Of a stretch of DNA of 64,000 nucleotides, positions 15,805 to 24,177 are shown piece by piece. The notes under the pieces were generated by a model. The model was not told the DNA's origin. It did no database searches and saw nothing but the letters and a program-made list of their open reading frames with translations. The position numbers and the translations under genes were made by a program. The stretch covers positions 1 to 64,000 of the forward strand of contig JAIBBU010000015.1 in the NCBI GenBank assembly GCA_019694515.1, read 5' to 3'. The stretch comes from Oligoflexia bacterium. Lineage in GTDB: Bacteria; Bdellovibrionota_C; UBA2361; JBGSMV01. Each line of letters starts with the position of its first letter. The first letter of the stretch is position 1.

Positions 15805-16678
15805 CTGTATGCACCTCCTTCGGCAGCGCTCGACGCGCTACCACCAGGGTCGTGTCGTCGCGCAGCAGGCCAAGGTCGATCTCGGGTCTTCCCGTATCGG
15901 GAGCCGCCCAACGCACCTCGCTGTTCATCAGCGCGAGACGTCTGCGAACGGCATCGGGATTGCGGAAGAACTTTGATTCGGTCCAGAACTGCTGAAGCGG
16001 TCCGGCGGCTTCCTTTTTCCCCGGCAGCCTGCGATCGGCTACCGTTAGAAAAGCGGAAACCCCATCGGTTCCGATCAGCAGCGAATCGATGCTCTCCAAT
16101 GGTGCGATGTTACGCACCATGAAGCGCGGCGCGTGGGTCCGGCTTAGCAGTCCATACGCCAGATAGGGGGGTTCGTTGTTTGGAAAAGGCCCGAGCTCGA
16201 GGATTTCACCGTTTAGAGCGATGATTCCATCGCCGATCGAGAATAGCGCCGCGCCTTCCGGACACAGCAGCACTCCCACCACGGTCGAGAGGCAATAATC
16301 GCGGACCGTGCGTTCGAACTGGTCCGAGGCTCCTGCGAGCTCCAGCACCAGAATCCGCAGATTCGCGAGAGCTTCGTTTCGCACTGCCTCCCAGAAATCA
16401 TCCGCAGGCAGCGCTTGCCGCGCCGCCGCCGTGACCCGGGGAAGGCACAGGTACTGACTCCGCACTGCGCTAATCACCAGCCGCGCCAGTATCTTGGCGC
16501 CAACTTCGCTGTGCGGGCTGCTGCCGCAGCCGTCGCATACGACAGCTACAGCGCTGTCGCCGAAATCTTGCCACAGCAGCGCATCCTGATTATTGCGTCC
16601 CACTAGGATATCGCTTCGACCCAAGTGGTCCCGTCCGGGAATGCTTCCTCCCGCAAACTCAAAGCCTAGTACGCTCAT
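15743..16678 (-). CDS. PP2C-family protein phosphatase
   Basis: This is a 311-residue metal-dependent protein phosphatase. Motifs in order: GRNNQDALLW (28-36, metal-ligand Asp), VAVVCDGCGS (48-52, equivalent of DGHGG), SIGDGIIALN, LIGTDGVSAF and the final RDDTTLVVARR (equivalent of the DNxT motif). The start is ATG 16678 with an ideal AAAGGAGG at 8 bases; the upstream in-frame extension is not needed. It is the first gene of the minus-strand operon, followed by the overlapping kinase. PP2C plus kinase plus vWA forms the TerY-P-like triad; the phosphatase is expected to reverse phosphorylation of the vWA protein or a shared target. One end of the operon-bracketing inverted repeat lies just upstream. 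Confidence 0.88.
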   Translation of the reverse strand: MSVLGFEFAGGSIPGRDHLGRSDILVGRNNQDALLWQDFGDSAVAVVCDGCGSSPHSEVGAKILARLVISAVRSQYLCLPRVTAAARQALPADDFWEAVRNEALANLRILVLELAGASDQFERTVRDYCLSTVVGVLLCPEGAALFSIGDGIIALNGEILELGPFPNNEPPYLAYGLLSRTHAPRFMVRNIAPLESIDSLLIGTDGVSAFLTVADRRLPGKKEAAGPLQQFWTESKFFRNPDAVRRRLALMNSEVRWAAPDTGRPEIDLGLLRDDTTLVVARRALPKEVHTVERGLPEGQTDSAGSLHHPG

Positions 16679-17070
16679 CGAGGCCTCCTTTCGATTTGAT
16701 CTGCAGCGCCGTTCTTTCGAGGGCGGCAGATTCACTGTGTTTTGAATCCAAAACCTTAAATAAGCTGTCTACCCATATTAAATTGAGAATGAACGCAGCC
16801 CCTGGCCCGACCTGCGGGCAAAAAAGTGCCGTTCGGGTGCAAGCCCCGCTCTGTTTCAATTCGCGCGCCGGTCGACCTGCGTGCGAACTCCAGTTCTCCA
16901 TAGGTGACAGCTGTCTTATCGCGGTATATGTGCTATGCATATGCACTATACCTATTACATGTATATAGCATCTATTTTGAATAAGCAATAAATTTCCGAA
17001 AAAACCTGTATTTGGCGGACCTGACACAACCAGAGGAGCCGGACATAACTATGACCAGGAGTTGTGAGGT
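16679..17070. promoter_or_regulatory. Divergent intergenic region with AT-rich palindrome
   Basis: This ~390-base region between the PP2C start (minus) and the first helical-repeat gene (plus) must contain both promoters. It contains the right inverted repeat (16738-16774). A 17-base near-palindrome GTGCTATGCATATGCAC (16930-16946, 15 of 17 symmetric) follows in an AT-rich stretch with TATA-like words (TATATG, ACTATA, GTATATAG). It looks like an operator/promoter zone and could be shared by the two transcription units. No gene is visible. Confidence 0.45.
16738..16774 (-). repeat. Right member of the inverted-repeat pair bracketing the operon
   Basis: On the minus strand, 16774-16751 reads GGGTAGACAGCTTATTTAAG plus GTTT, then 5 bases, then TCAAAACA. 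This matches 11676-11708 on the plus strand at 22 of 24 positions plus the trailing octamer. It lies about 60 bases upstream of the PP2C start codon, so it could be a transposon-type end, a shared regulatory site, or both. Confidence 0.7.
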
Positions 17071-18408
17071 ATGCCGAACGCACAGGCGCAAACTGCGCCC
17101 AAAGGCGCCGAGGGGGTCTTCATCAGCGCCGCCCGGGAAGAGCTGGGCAGCGAGGCGCTGCAAGCAGAGATCCATAGCGAGGGCTCCGCTGAGATTCTGC
17201 GTCGATTGGCGGAAAGGACACCGACAAGATCTTCTGACGCTCTTCAGGCCATCAAAGAGCTACTGCAGAGCGTGGATCAAACTCACGTCCGAGCCGCAAT
17301 TATCACCGGGATGCGCAGCGGCCATCCGCGTCATTTTGATTTTTCGGAGGTACGAGTTCTAGCGCTGCAGGCATTGGCGCCATACGGCTCCGAAGCCGAA
17401 GTAGTGCAGCTATGTGTCGAGGAGTTTCAGACCCATGCAAAAGATCAGCACTCCTGCTTGGCAGCTAAGGAGATCTTAAAAAAAATCGACCTGGGAGGCT
17501 ATCAAAAGAGCAAAGATTTTCTGCGCTGGCTAACGGAAACAAAACCTCTCACCGACGGTCATGCGCCACTGCCCGGAATGAATTTTGCCCTGGAGCTACT
17601 ACTCAAGGATCCAAACCAAGCAATCTCAAAAAAACTTGAAGATACATATATCGCCCAAGCTATCCAGAGTTACCGTTCGAGCGCAGAAAACGCGGAGGCG
17701 AATCTAAACACTCTGGCGGCACTGAATTCTCCCCGTGCCTGGCAAACGATCTGCAAAATTGCTCTAAATCAGATCAAAACGAGGGAATTTGCGCCCCGGC
17801 CTGACTCCAGTCTGATCTCCGATATGGCTGGCTCAATTGGCGCGGGCTTGGCTGTTGGGTTCGCCTCGGGTCTAATCTTAGCACTTGGAGGAATGGGATG
17901 GAGAGCTATCACGCACTCTCCCCCTCCCGAAATTGGGACTTTAGTGAACTTCGGAGCATGGATTGCGGGATTCAGTGCATTTGGATCCTTCGCAATACTC
18001 CGCGATTGGGTTGACGCGGGAGTAGATTGGCTTACGGTAACACCCGACAATATATCGGTCCGAATCTCGGCGATGGCAAAGGTTCTCCAAACTCTCCCCA
18101 ACGCCGCCGTTGAGCAAATGCTTCTCAAGGCCGTCGGCAAAATGGATCTCAACCCCGAAGAACTATCTAGTATCCTAACGGCGCTAGGACGGAGCGACGC
18201 CCCGGAAACAATCACGGCCTTACTAAAATTGGTCGACGGACAGTCGCAGAAATTGCAGATTGCAGCCATTCAGGCGCTGGCGCCCAAATGCCGCAGCCAT
18301 CCACAGGTAGCTGATGCGCTGAAACGCCAGACGGAGAGCTTCGTGCCGGAGGTCAGGCAAGCGGCGCTAACTGCAATGACCTATTCAGGCGAATCACCCG
18401 CCGCATAA
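17071..18408 (+). CDS. Helical-repeat membrane protein, paralog 1 of 3
   Basis: This is a 445-residue protein of unknown family. The N-terminus carries a short motif GVFISAAREE (15-24) shared with the two following genes. Residues ~35-240 are helical repeats containing the shared block VVQLCVEEFQTHAKD (111-125). Two membrane helices lie at about 253-275 and 289-311, and the C-terminal 130 residues are HEAT-like, for example LQIAAIQALAPKCRSHPQV and PEVRQAALTAM. Topology predicts N- and C-terminal helical domains on the same side of the membrane. It is transcribed divergently from the PP2C/kinase operon and is the first of a tandem set. HEAT-like arrays usually mediate protein binding; function is unknown. 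Confidence 0.75.
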   Translation: MPNAQAQTAPKGAEGVFISAAREELGSEALQAEIHSEGSAEILRRLAERTPTRSSDALQAIKELLQSVDQTHVRAAIITGMRSGHPRHFDFSEVRVLALQALAPYGSEAEVVQLCVEEFQTHAKDQHSCLAAKEILKKIDLGGYQKSKDFLRWLTETKPLTDGHAPLPGMNFALELLLKDPNQAISKKLEDTYIAQAIQSYRSSAENAEANLNTLAALNSPRAWQTICKIALNQIKTREFAPRPDSSLISDMAGSIGAGLAVGFASGLILALGGMGWRAITHSPPPEIGTLVNFGAWIAGFSAFGSFAILRDWVDAGVDWLTVTPDNISVRISAMAKVLQTLPNAAVEQMLLKAVGKMDLNPEELSSILTALGRSDAPETITALLKLVDGQSQKLQIAAIQALAPKCRSHPQVADALKRQTESFVPEVRQAALTAMTYSGESPAA

Positions 18409-18524
18409 AATCAAAACTCGTTCTTTCGCAGCCAGACAAGTCGTCCCTACACTTAACACGCTCCATCGCATAACCATACACGGGTCCTCTGACCTTCCAG
18501 TACTGCGGATCCGGGGAGTACATA

Positions 18525-19865
18525 ATGGATGGTTCAGCGGTAAGGGCGCAGCAGAGAGCCGAACCTGGAGATTCCAGGATATTTATCAGCAGCGGGCAAC
18601 CTGAGGCCGTAGATGATGCCGCCTCGACAGAGATCGGGTCCAACCGTTGCGCCGAAATTTTGCGGAGGCTCCGATCTCAGAAACCCAAGGATGCGGGCGA
18701 GGCGCTGTCTCAGATTCAGGATCTAACAACCGGCGCCGCCGATCCGGAGATCCGCGCAGCGCTAATTACCGCCATGCGCACTGAGGTCTCCACGCACTTC
18801 AATTTTTCAGCTACACGCAGAGCCGGATATTCGGCGCTCGAAAAGTATGCAAACGAGCCGGAGGTCGTGCAGCTCTGCGTTGAGGAGTTTCAAACTCGTC
18901 CAAAAGATCCACTTGATTCGGGGCTTCTGGCCCTTTCGATCTTACTAAAAGTCCATCTGGAGTCCTATCCGGAGAGCAATAGCTTTCTATTTAAATTGAT
19001 CGCCGAGCAGGCCAAGGCCGATCCCAAAGCCGAGCTCCCCGGCACGCGCTATGCCATAGCGGCAGCGAAGAGCGCGGCGCCAAGTTCGGTGGAGGACGAT
19101 TACGTCAAGAATGCGCTCGCGATGTATCGGGATTGCGATCGAAACCTGCTCCAAACATTACCAGCCCTAACACGTCTGGGATCGCCCGGTGCAGTTAGAA
19201 CTCTGAGAGATCTCGCTCTAGATCGAGTTTTCTTGAGACAATTCAATTTTGACTCTCTAGACACGAGTAGTTTGACCGCTATTTCCTCAGCTGGCGGGGC
19301 GGTGATAGGGGGGTTGATTATCGGGGCAGCTCTAGCGATCGCGCATGACGTCTTCAAAGTGCCATTTCTAGTCAAGATGACGGATCCGCAATTCTTCAAG
19401 GTTCTACTGGCAGGTGCTGCTCTAAGCGGGGGAGCAACCTACACCATTATGACCGGAATGCTCCGCATGGCCCGGGATTTTCTCTTCGAAAAGCCGTATT
19501 TCCCCGAGGCCCGTCAAGAGGCGCTCTCTCAGCTTATTCAACTCCTTCCAAATGAGGAGATTGAGCGCGATCTATTGGAGGCAATAAAAACCGATCGATG
19601 CGATCCGGATTTCATCAAGAGACTTGGCACAGCTCTCAAGCGCAGTCGCTCCTCCGAAACCATGCAGGGCTTAAGTCAACTTCTGGAGCACCGGTCTGAG
19701 ACGGTACGCCTGGCCGCAATTGAAGCGCTTTCGGCAAAATGCGAATCCGATCCCAGTATTCATCAAGCGCTATCGAAGCTAGCGGGAGACTTTAACCCTG
19801 CGGTTCGGCAAGCCGCGATTGAAGCGCTCTCACTTGGAAGCTCCGCCGAAGCAGTTCCTAAGTAA
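18525..19865 (+). CDS. Helical-repeat membrane protein, paralog 2 of 3
   Basis: This 446-residue paralog is preceded by GGGGAG eight bases before the ATG. It repeats the same plan: N-terminal RIFISSGQPE (18-27), the block VVQLCVEEFQTRPKD (115-129), two membrane helices (about 253-274 and 291-313) and a C-terminal HEAT-like region ending in VRLAAIEALSAKCESDP and PAVRQAAIEALS. Sequence has diverged widely from paralog 1 outside these blocks, so the duplication is not recent. The gap to paralog 1 is 116 bases, to paralog 3 only 10 bases. Unknown function. Confidence 0.75.
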   Translation: MDGSAVRAQQRAEPGDSRIFISSGQPEAVDDAASTEIGSNRCAEILRRLRSQKPKDAGEALSQIQDLTTGAADPEIRAALITAMRTEVSTHFNFSATRRAGYSALEKYANEPEVVQLCVEEFQTRPKDPLDSGLLALSILLKVHLESYPESNSFLFKLIAEQAKADPKAELPGTRYAIAAAKSAAPSSVEDDYVKNALAMYRDCDRNLLQTLPALTRLGSPGAVRTLRDLALDRVFLRQFNFDSLDTSSLTAISSAGGAVIGGLIIGAALAIAHDVFKVPFLVKMTDPQFFKVLLAGAALSGGATYTIMTGMLRMARDFLFEKPYFPEARQEALSQLIQLLPNEEIERDLLEAIKTDRCDPDFIKRLGTALKRSRSSETMQGLSQLLEHRSETVRLAAIEALSAKCESDPSIHQALSKLAGDFNPAVRQAAIEALSLGSSAEAVPK

Positions 19866-19875
19866 GGGGATAACA

Positions 19876-21207
19876 ATGCCGATACAAGCCAGCCGTCAAC
19901 AATTTGGAGAGGAGCGAGATAAGGTCTTTATCAGTCAAGGGCAGGCAGAGATCACAGCAGAAGCTGAGCGCACAGCTCCCCGGGACGCGGAGCTGCCAGC
20001 GATCGATGTAGATTCATATTTCGAGGTACTCCACGATGTTGCACCACGAAATGGGCCGGCAGCGCTCAGTCAGATCAAAGAACTGTTGGATCTAATCGCC
20101 CGTCCGGAGGTTAGGGAACGCTTGATCGATGCCATGCGTCTCGACTCCCCAAAGCAGTTTGTATTCTCAGAGGTGCGCTGCGGATTGATGCGGGCCCTAA
20201 CGGAATATCGAACCGATCCCGAGGTCGTAAAGCTATGTGTTGAGGAGTTCCAAACTCATCCCCGAGATGAAGAGTCCTGCCGCACGGCGATGGAGCTGCT
20301 AAAGGATATCGATCTGGGGCAATACAAAAGTGCGAACGATTTTCTTAATCAGCTTCTGGCCGACAATGCTGCGGTTCTAGCATCGACATCGCCAAACCCC
20401 GGGGTCAAATATGCGGCACAGGTTGTCAGAGGAGCTGCCAGTGATGCGGTTGAGGAGACGGTGATCAAACGAGCGCTGGAGGTACACCGTAGCGGAGCAG
20501 CGGGCATAGATGAGGTCGAGACATTAGCGCGGCTGCAGTCAGCTAAGGGGGTGCAGGTACTAAAGGAAATCGCCCTTGGGCGGGTGTATCAGAGGAAATG
20601 GTCCCCTCACGCGAGCATAGATTTCCCCGGCGAGATTCAAACCTTTCTAGTTCCATTTTGTGCTGTCGTGGTTGGCTTGGTTTTCACGGGTATCACATTT
20701 CTCGCAAAGGATCACGGTTTTCTGACTCAACTACCTAGTCCAAGGACGGTCGGGATATTTACGGGAGCGCTCGCGCTGCCGCTCCTGCTCGCTGGAATGC
20801 GCGGATGGTATTCGGCCGCGAGGCACTGGTTATATGAGCGCCAACGTAACCCTCAAATGGCGGAAGCGGCACTTATCAAGTTAGCTTCGCTGCTTCCTAA
20901 TTCCTCCCTGGAGGAGGATTTATTGGCTACTCTTGGAAATCCGGATACCCCCGCTAATGTTCGCGAGAAGCTCGCTCTAGGGTTTAGAAACTGCGGCGCA
21001 CCAGAAACCGTTAACAAACTCATCGGGTTCAGCCAAGGCAAAGACAAGAGTCTGCGCCTGCTGGCTCTGAGCGCCCTAGCCAGTAAAGTCGATTCCGATC
21101 CCCATGCCCTGGAAGCAATTAACGCAGCGTCAGAGGACTACGACCCCGAGATACGGCGAGCTACCCTGAAGATCTTGGCACGCTCCCGGGCCGATCGCTC
21201 CGGGTAG
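19876..21207 (+). CDS. Helical-repeat membrane protein, paralog 3 of 3
   Basis: This is a 443-residue paralog. I use the ATG at 19876, which has AAGGGGA just upstream; a frame-internal start at 19819 would overlap the previous gene by 47 bases. It has N-terminal KVFISQGQAE (16-25), the block VVKLCVEEFQTHPRD (117-131), membrane helices at about 255-276 and 291-309, and a C-terminal helical domain ending with SLRLLALSALASK and PEIRRATLKIL. The 10-base gap to paralog 2 indicates co-transcription. The recurring [VI]FISxGQxE motif at a fixed distance from the N-terminus in all three suggests a conserved interaction or modification site. Confidence 0.75.
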   Translation: MPIQASRQQFGEERDKVFISQGQAEITAEAERTAPRDAELPAIDVDSYFEVLHDVAPRNGPAALSQIKELLDLIARPEVRERLIDAMRLDSPKQFVFSEVRCGLMRALTEYRTDPEVVKLCVEEFQTHPRDEESCRTAMELLKDIDLGQYKSANDFLNQLLADNAAVLASTSPNPGVKYAAQVVRGAASDAVEETVIKRALEVHRSGAAGIDEVETLARLQSAKGVQVLKEIALGRVYQRKWSPHASIDFPGEIQTFLVPFCAVVVGLVFTGITFLAKDHGFLTQLPSPRTVGIFTGALALPLLLAGMRGWYSAARHWLYERQRNPQMAEAALIKLASLLPNSSLEEDLLATLGNPDTPANVREKLALGFRNCGAPETVNKLIGFSQGKDKSLRLLALSALASKVDSDPHALEAINAASEDYDPEIRRATLKILARSRADRSG

Positions 21208-21304
21208 CCTGAGATCGCTCATACAACAATTCAAGATAAGATCAGGTTGATTAAGAATCCAATTTCCATAGAATGGCTGCTGCACTTTATTCCTGCAGTA
21301 AGCC

Positions 21305-22579
21305 ATGCCAGAACCGATCGATCGATCCAGCCTGCGACCTCGCCTCCGCCCTGAACGTCAAATCGAACCCGGCCCCTCTGTCCCATCAGCACTTGAGGCC
21401 TTAGTCCAGGGAGGTTTGGAATCCGAGGCCGATCTGGAGGCGCTGGATGCAATCAATGCAATTGCAATTATTGATTTTATGAGCGGAGCCTGGGTGGGGC
21501 CACGGCAACCGCTGCAGAGCCGTGCCATTCGGGAGCGCCTGGAGGAGGCCCTCTTAGCCAGAGCTGAGGAGCTGTCGCTTTGGGATCTATCAGATCTGAC
21601 TCACCGCTACCGGGTGGCCAGGGTTGAGGCCGGCGGATTTATCAATGAGCTCGTCGATTTGACCTTGCGTAACACCGATCCCACCGCACCGTGCAGCACT
21701 GACGAAGAGGAAGAGGACCGGCTGGAGGCGGCAATCGATCTATTGCGGGAGCTTGGACTGGCGCAGATCAGAAATTCTAGGGCGCTGGATGATTGTGTAA
21801 AGATTATCACGCAATCTTCCTTCCATCTTTCCCGAGAAGATGCGGTCGAAATCATGCGCGGCCTAGGAATGATGCACGCCTCATATCCCACTTTCATGAC
21901 ACGTCTAGCGGTGGGTCTCCATAATGAGATTCCGGATATGGACTCTCGTCATGCCACCATCATGGCCATGGGCATGGGAGAGATCCGCTTCAAAAGCGAG
22001 CGCTGTTGGACGGCGCTTGCTGGTCATGTCGAAGCTAATCTGACCCGATATAAGCCTCAAGAACTCATACTCATGACCTGGAATGCAGCATTAGCAGGAC
22101 GCCGCTCATTCGATCGAATCTGGGAGGCGGTGATTCGTAATACCCCTCGACTGGAACTCTCCTGGATGCGCATGCTGACACGCGCCGGGCTATATCGGGA
22201 GATGGATTTACCGGAGCATCTCGCCGTTTGCTTGGAGCCGCGCTTCGCTCAATCCGAGGAGTTCCTTCAGTTTCGGCATATCAATCGAGAGTTGGCTGAA
22301 ATCCTACCCCGGCTGGACCTCAGTTTTCGCACCAATGTTGCGGCGAACACCTATCAGCTAGGAGTCGTAGTTGATTTCGAGGATGGCCCGGTCGAACTTA
22401 GACCGACCGCGGCATGGCGCGATTACATCGACTTTGACAGCCGCAAGCCTTTGGGGGGCGCGGAACACCTACGCGACACCCTGGTAGAGCGAGCCGGCAT
22501 CGAAGTAGTAAGAGTGGAGATCGCACGGCTCCGCGATCCCGATTTTGAAGGTTACCTGGCCGACCTGCTTGATTTATAG
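21305..22579 (+). CDS. Helical-repeat protein with RAP-like C-terminal domain
   Basis: This is a 424-residue soluble protein. Residues ~60-330 are consecutive alpha-helical pairs of FASTK/OPR style, e.g. LSREDAVEIMRGLGMMHASYP and WTALAGHVEANLTRYKPQEL. The last ~85 residues resemble a RAP domain. A VVVDFEDGPVEL strand region corresponds to the domain's EVDGPxHF core, followed by GGAEHLRDTLVERAGIEVV and a final DPDFEGYLADLL helix. RAP domains are mostly known from organelle RNA-processing proteins and some bacteria, and have a PD-(D/E)XK-like fold. The gene lies 98 bases after paralog 3 on the same strand. RNA binding or cleavage is inferred from the fold assignment only. Confidence 0.6.
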   Translation: MPEPIDRSSLRPRLRPERQIEPGPSVPSALEALVQGGLESEADLEALDAINAIAIIDFMSGAWVGPRQPLQSRAIRERLEEALLARAEELSLWDLSDLTHRYRVARVEAGGFINELVDLTLRNTDPTAPCSTDEEEEDRLEAAIDLLRELGLAQIRNSRALDDCVKIITQSSFHLSREDAVEIMRGLGMMHASYPTFMTRLAVGLHNEIPDMDSRHATIMAMGMGEIRFKSERCWTALAGHVEANLTRYKPQELILMTWNAALAGRRSFDRIWEAVIRNTPRLELSWMRMLTRAGLYREMDLPEHLAVCLEPRFAQSEEFLQFRHINRELAEILPRLDLSFRTNVAANTYQLGVVVDFEDGPVELRPTAAWRDYIDFDSRKPLGGAEHLRDTLVERAGIEVVRVEIARLRDPDFEGYLADLLDL

Positions 22580-22708
22580 CCGGCTTCGACCTCCCTACGA
22601 GAACTTAGCAGAAGCGTCTAACAAAAACTGGGCTTCTTAACGGCTGCGCTCCAAACACTAACAATCCGATCAAATAGGCCGATTCTTGTTTGGTAGGGAT
22701 TGCTTAGA

Positions 22709-23080
22709 ATGAAATCGAGCGCCGGCTTCACCTTAATTGAGCTATTAGTAGTTATCGCGATCATCGGGATACTAGCGGCTATCGCGGTGCCGCAATATTC
22801 CGCTTACAGGATCGACGCATTCGATGCCCGGGCGCAATCAGACCTACGCAACGCCATCAGCGGCCAAGAAGCCTCCTTTGTAGACCGTGAGCAGTACTGG
22901 GACTGCATGAATGCCGGCTGTAATTCACCAACATTGCCGGGGTTAAAGCTTTCTCCGGGAGTGTCGCTGGCCTGCACTCCGCGTGATGGCGGTTCAAAGT
23001 TCCGCTGCTCCGCGCGGCATCCCCAAGGGTCCCGTACCTATAACTACGATTCGGAAGGTGGGACCTTCTGGCAGACCTAA
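22709..23080 (+). CDS. Type IV pilin-like prepilin
   Basis: This is a ~123-residue prepilin. The class III signal sequence is short (MKSSAG) followed by the processing site G|FTLIELLVV and the hydrophobic stalk FTLIELLVVIAIIGILAAIA. The mature protein has glutamate at +5, needed for pilus assembly. The C-terminal globular part has cysteines (about 72, 77, 95, 102) likely forming disulfides. Substrates of PilD are assembled by PilB/PilC, none of which is in this window. I start at the ATG at 22709 with TAGGGA upstream; a TTG at 22700 is also in frame. The upstream 14 bases GGTAGGGATTGCTT match the core of the dispersed palindrome family, so a repeat fragment may supply the ribosome site. Confidence 0.88.
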   Translation: MKSSAGFTLIELLVVIAIIGILAAIAVPQYSAYRIDAFDARAQSDLRNAISGQEASFVDREQYWDCMNAGCNSPTLPGLKLSPGVSLACTPRDGGSKFRCSARHPQGSRTYNYDSEGGTFWQT

Positions 23081-23091
23081 TTCAGCTAAGC

Positions 23092-24177
23092 CTAATAGGG
23101 TTCGAAACGTCCCTTCCTGGTGGTCATGATCTTAGCTGCGGTCTGCACAATCGCTCTTGATCTTCCCCCCACCTCCGGGAACTTATACTCACCCGCTGCT
23201 CCTTCGTATCGAAAATCTGCCGGGGGTTTTCCAAAATTCACCTTGGCGGCGATCGCCTGATAAAGAAACTTGACCGCATCATATCCCTCGGCCGCATACA
23301 CCTTGGGGTGCCGTCCATACTGTTTTTCAAAGGCCTGCTCGAAACTTGCGGAGTTAATGGCCGGATAGACGCCGAATGCAGCTTTAAACCTCTCCGGTTC
23401 TCTAGATAGATTGAAGGCGTCTTCAAGATGCTGCGTGGTAAAGAGCTTGGGGCCGTAATGCAGTCTCGCAAAGTTACGGGTAAGAAGATCTAGCCCGTTG
23501 TAATCGATTGATGCGAAAACGGCATCGGATCTTAGTTTGACTATATTAAGTGCATCGGCTTGCACATTCGCGGGAAAGCTTTCGATCGGGAAGGGCACCT
23601 CCGATGCGGTTAACTTAAGCTCCTTTGCCACTTCGCGCATCATGGCTGCATGAAATTCCCCCCAGCTCATACGGGGATAATAAATAGTCAGCGAGCGAAC
23701 CCGCTCCGCTACCAAAACCGCCTTAAGCGCTTCTTTCTCAGCTGCTAAGCTCAGTCCGGCTGCGAAGATATAAGGGTTGTTGCGCTCAGCCTCCGGAATG
23801 ATTTCGTCGGGATTGGTGGGGGTGACAAATGGAATCCTCATCTGGCGTGCGAGCGGATAAGCCGTTTCCCCCAGAAAATCCCAGGTTCCGCCGATAATCG
23901 CTTGCACCTTATTGGCTGCGACTAGCTTGCGAAAAGCGCCCGCGAGCTTACTTGGGACAGTGGAATCGTCTTCGACGTAAAGTTCGACGGCCCGACCCTG
24001 CGTTTTCAGTTCTGCGACTGCAAGCTCAGCTCCCTCCAGCCAGTTCCGGCCCTCCTCTCCGGCGGGACCGGTAAGGGAGGCGATGGCGCCGAGACGGACC
24101 AAATCCTGGCCCTCTGCCGTGCAGGCACAGAGCATGAAGATTAGAGAAAGCAATCTAAGCGGGTAGCGAATGTCCAT
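23092..24177 (-). CDS. Periplasmic solute-binding protein, branched-chain amino acid type
   Basis: This is a 361-residue exported protein. The N-terminal signal (LRLLSLIFMLCACTAEG) has a possible lipobox near the cysteines. The mature part starts VRLGAIASLTGPAGEEGRNW, typical of LivJ-like/Peripla_BP_6 receptors, with VEDDSTVPSK and IIGGTWDFLG in the expected positions. Such proteins bind amino acids, amides or other small solutes. No transport permease or ATPase genes are adjacent, so it may serve a remote transporter or another signalling system. It is convergent with the pilin gene, with 11 bases between stops. Confidence 0.85.
   Translation of the reverse strand: MDIRYPLRLLSLIFMLCACTAEGQDLVRLGAIASLTGPAGEEGRNWLEGAELAVAELKTQGRAVELYVEDDSTVPSKLAGAFRKLVAANKVQAIIGGTWDFLGETAYPLARQMRIPFVTPTNPDEIIPEAERNNPYIFAAGLSLAAEKEALKAVLVAERVRSLTIYYPRMSWGEFHAAMMREVAKELKLTASEVPFPIESFPANVQADALNIVKLRSDAVFASIDYNGLDLLTRNFARLHYGPKLFTTQHLEDAFNLSREPERFKAAFGVYPAINSASFEQAFEKQYGRHPKVYAAEGYDAVKFLYQAIAAKVNFGKPPADFRYEGAAGEYKFPEVGGRSRAIVQTAAKIMTTRKGRFEPY

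Noticed and set aside
16790..16890. tRNA-like or small RNA gene in the GC-rich part of the divergent region
   Set aside because: No cloverleaf with anticodon arm or TTCGAATC-type loop could be formed; only partial stems.
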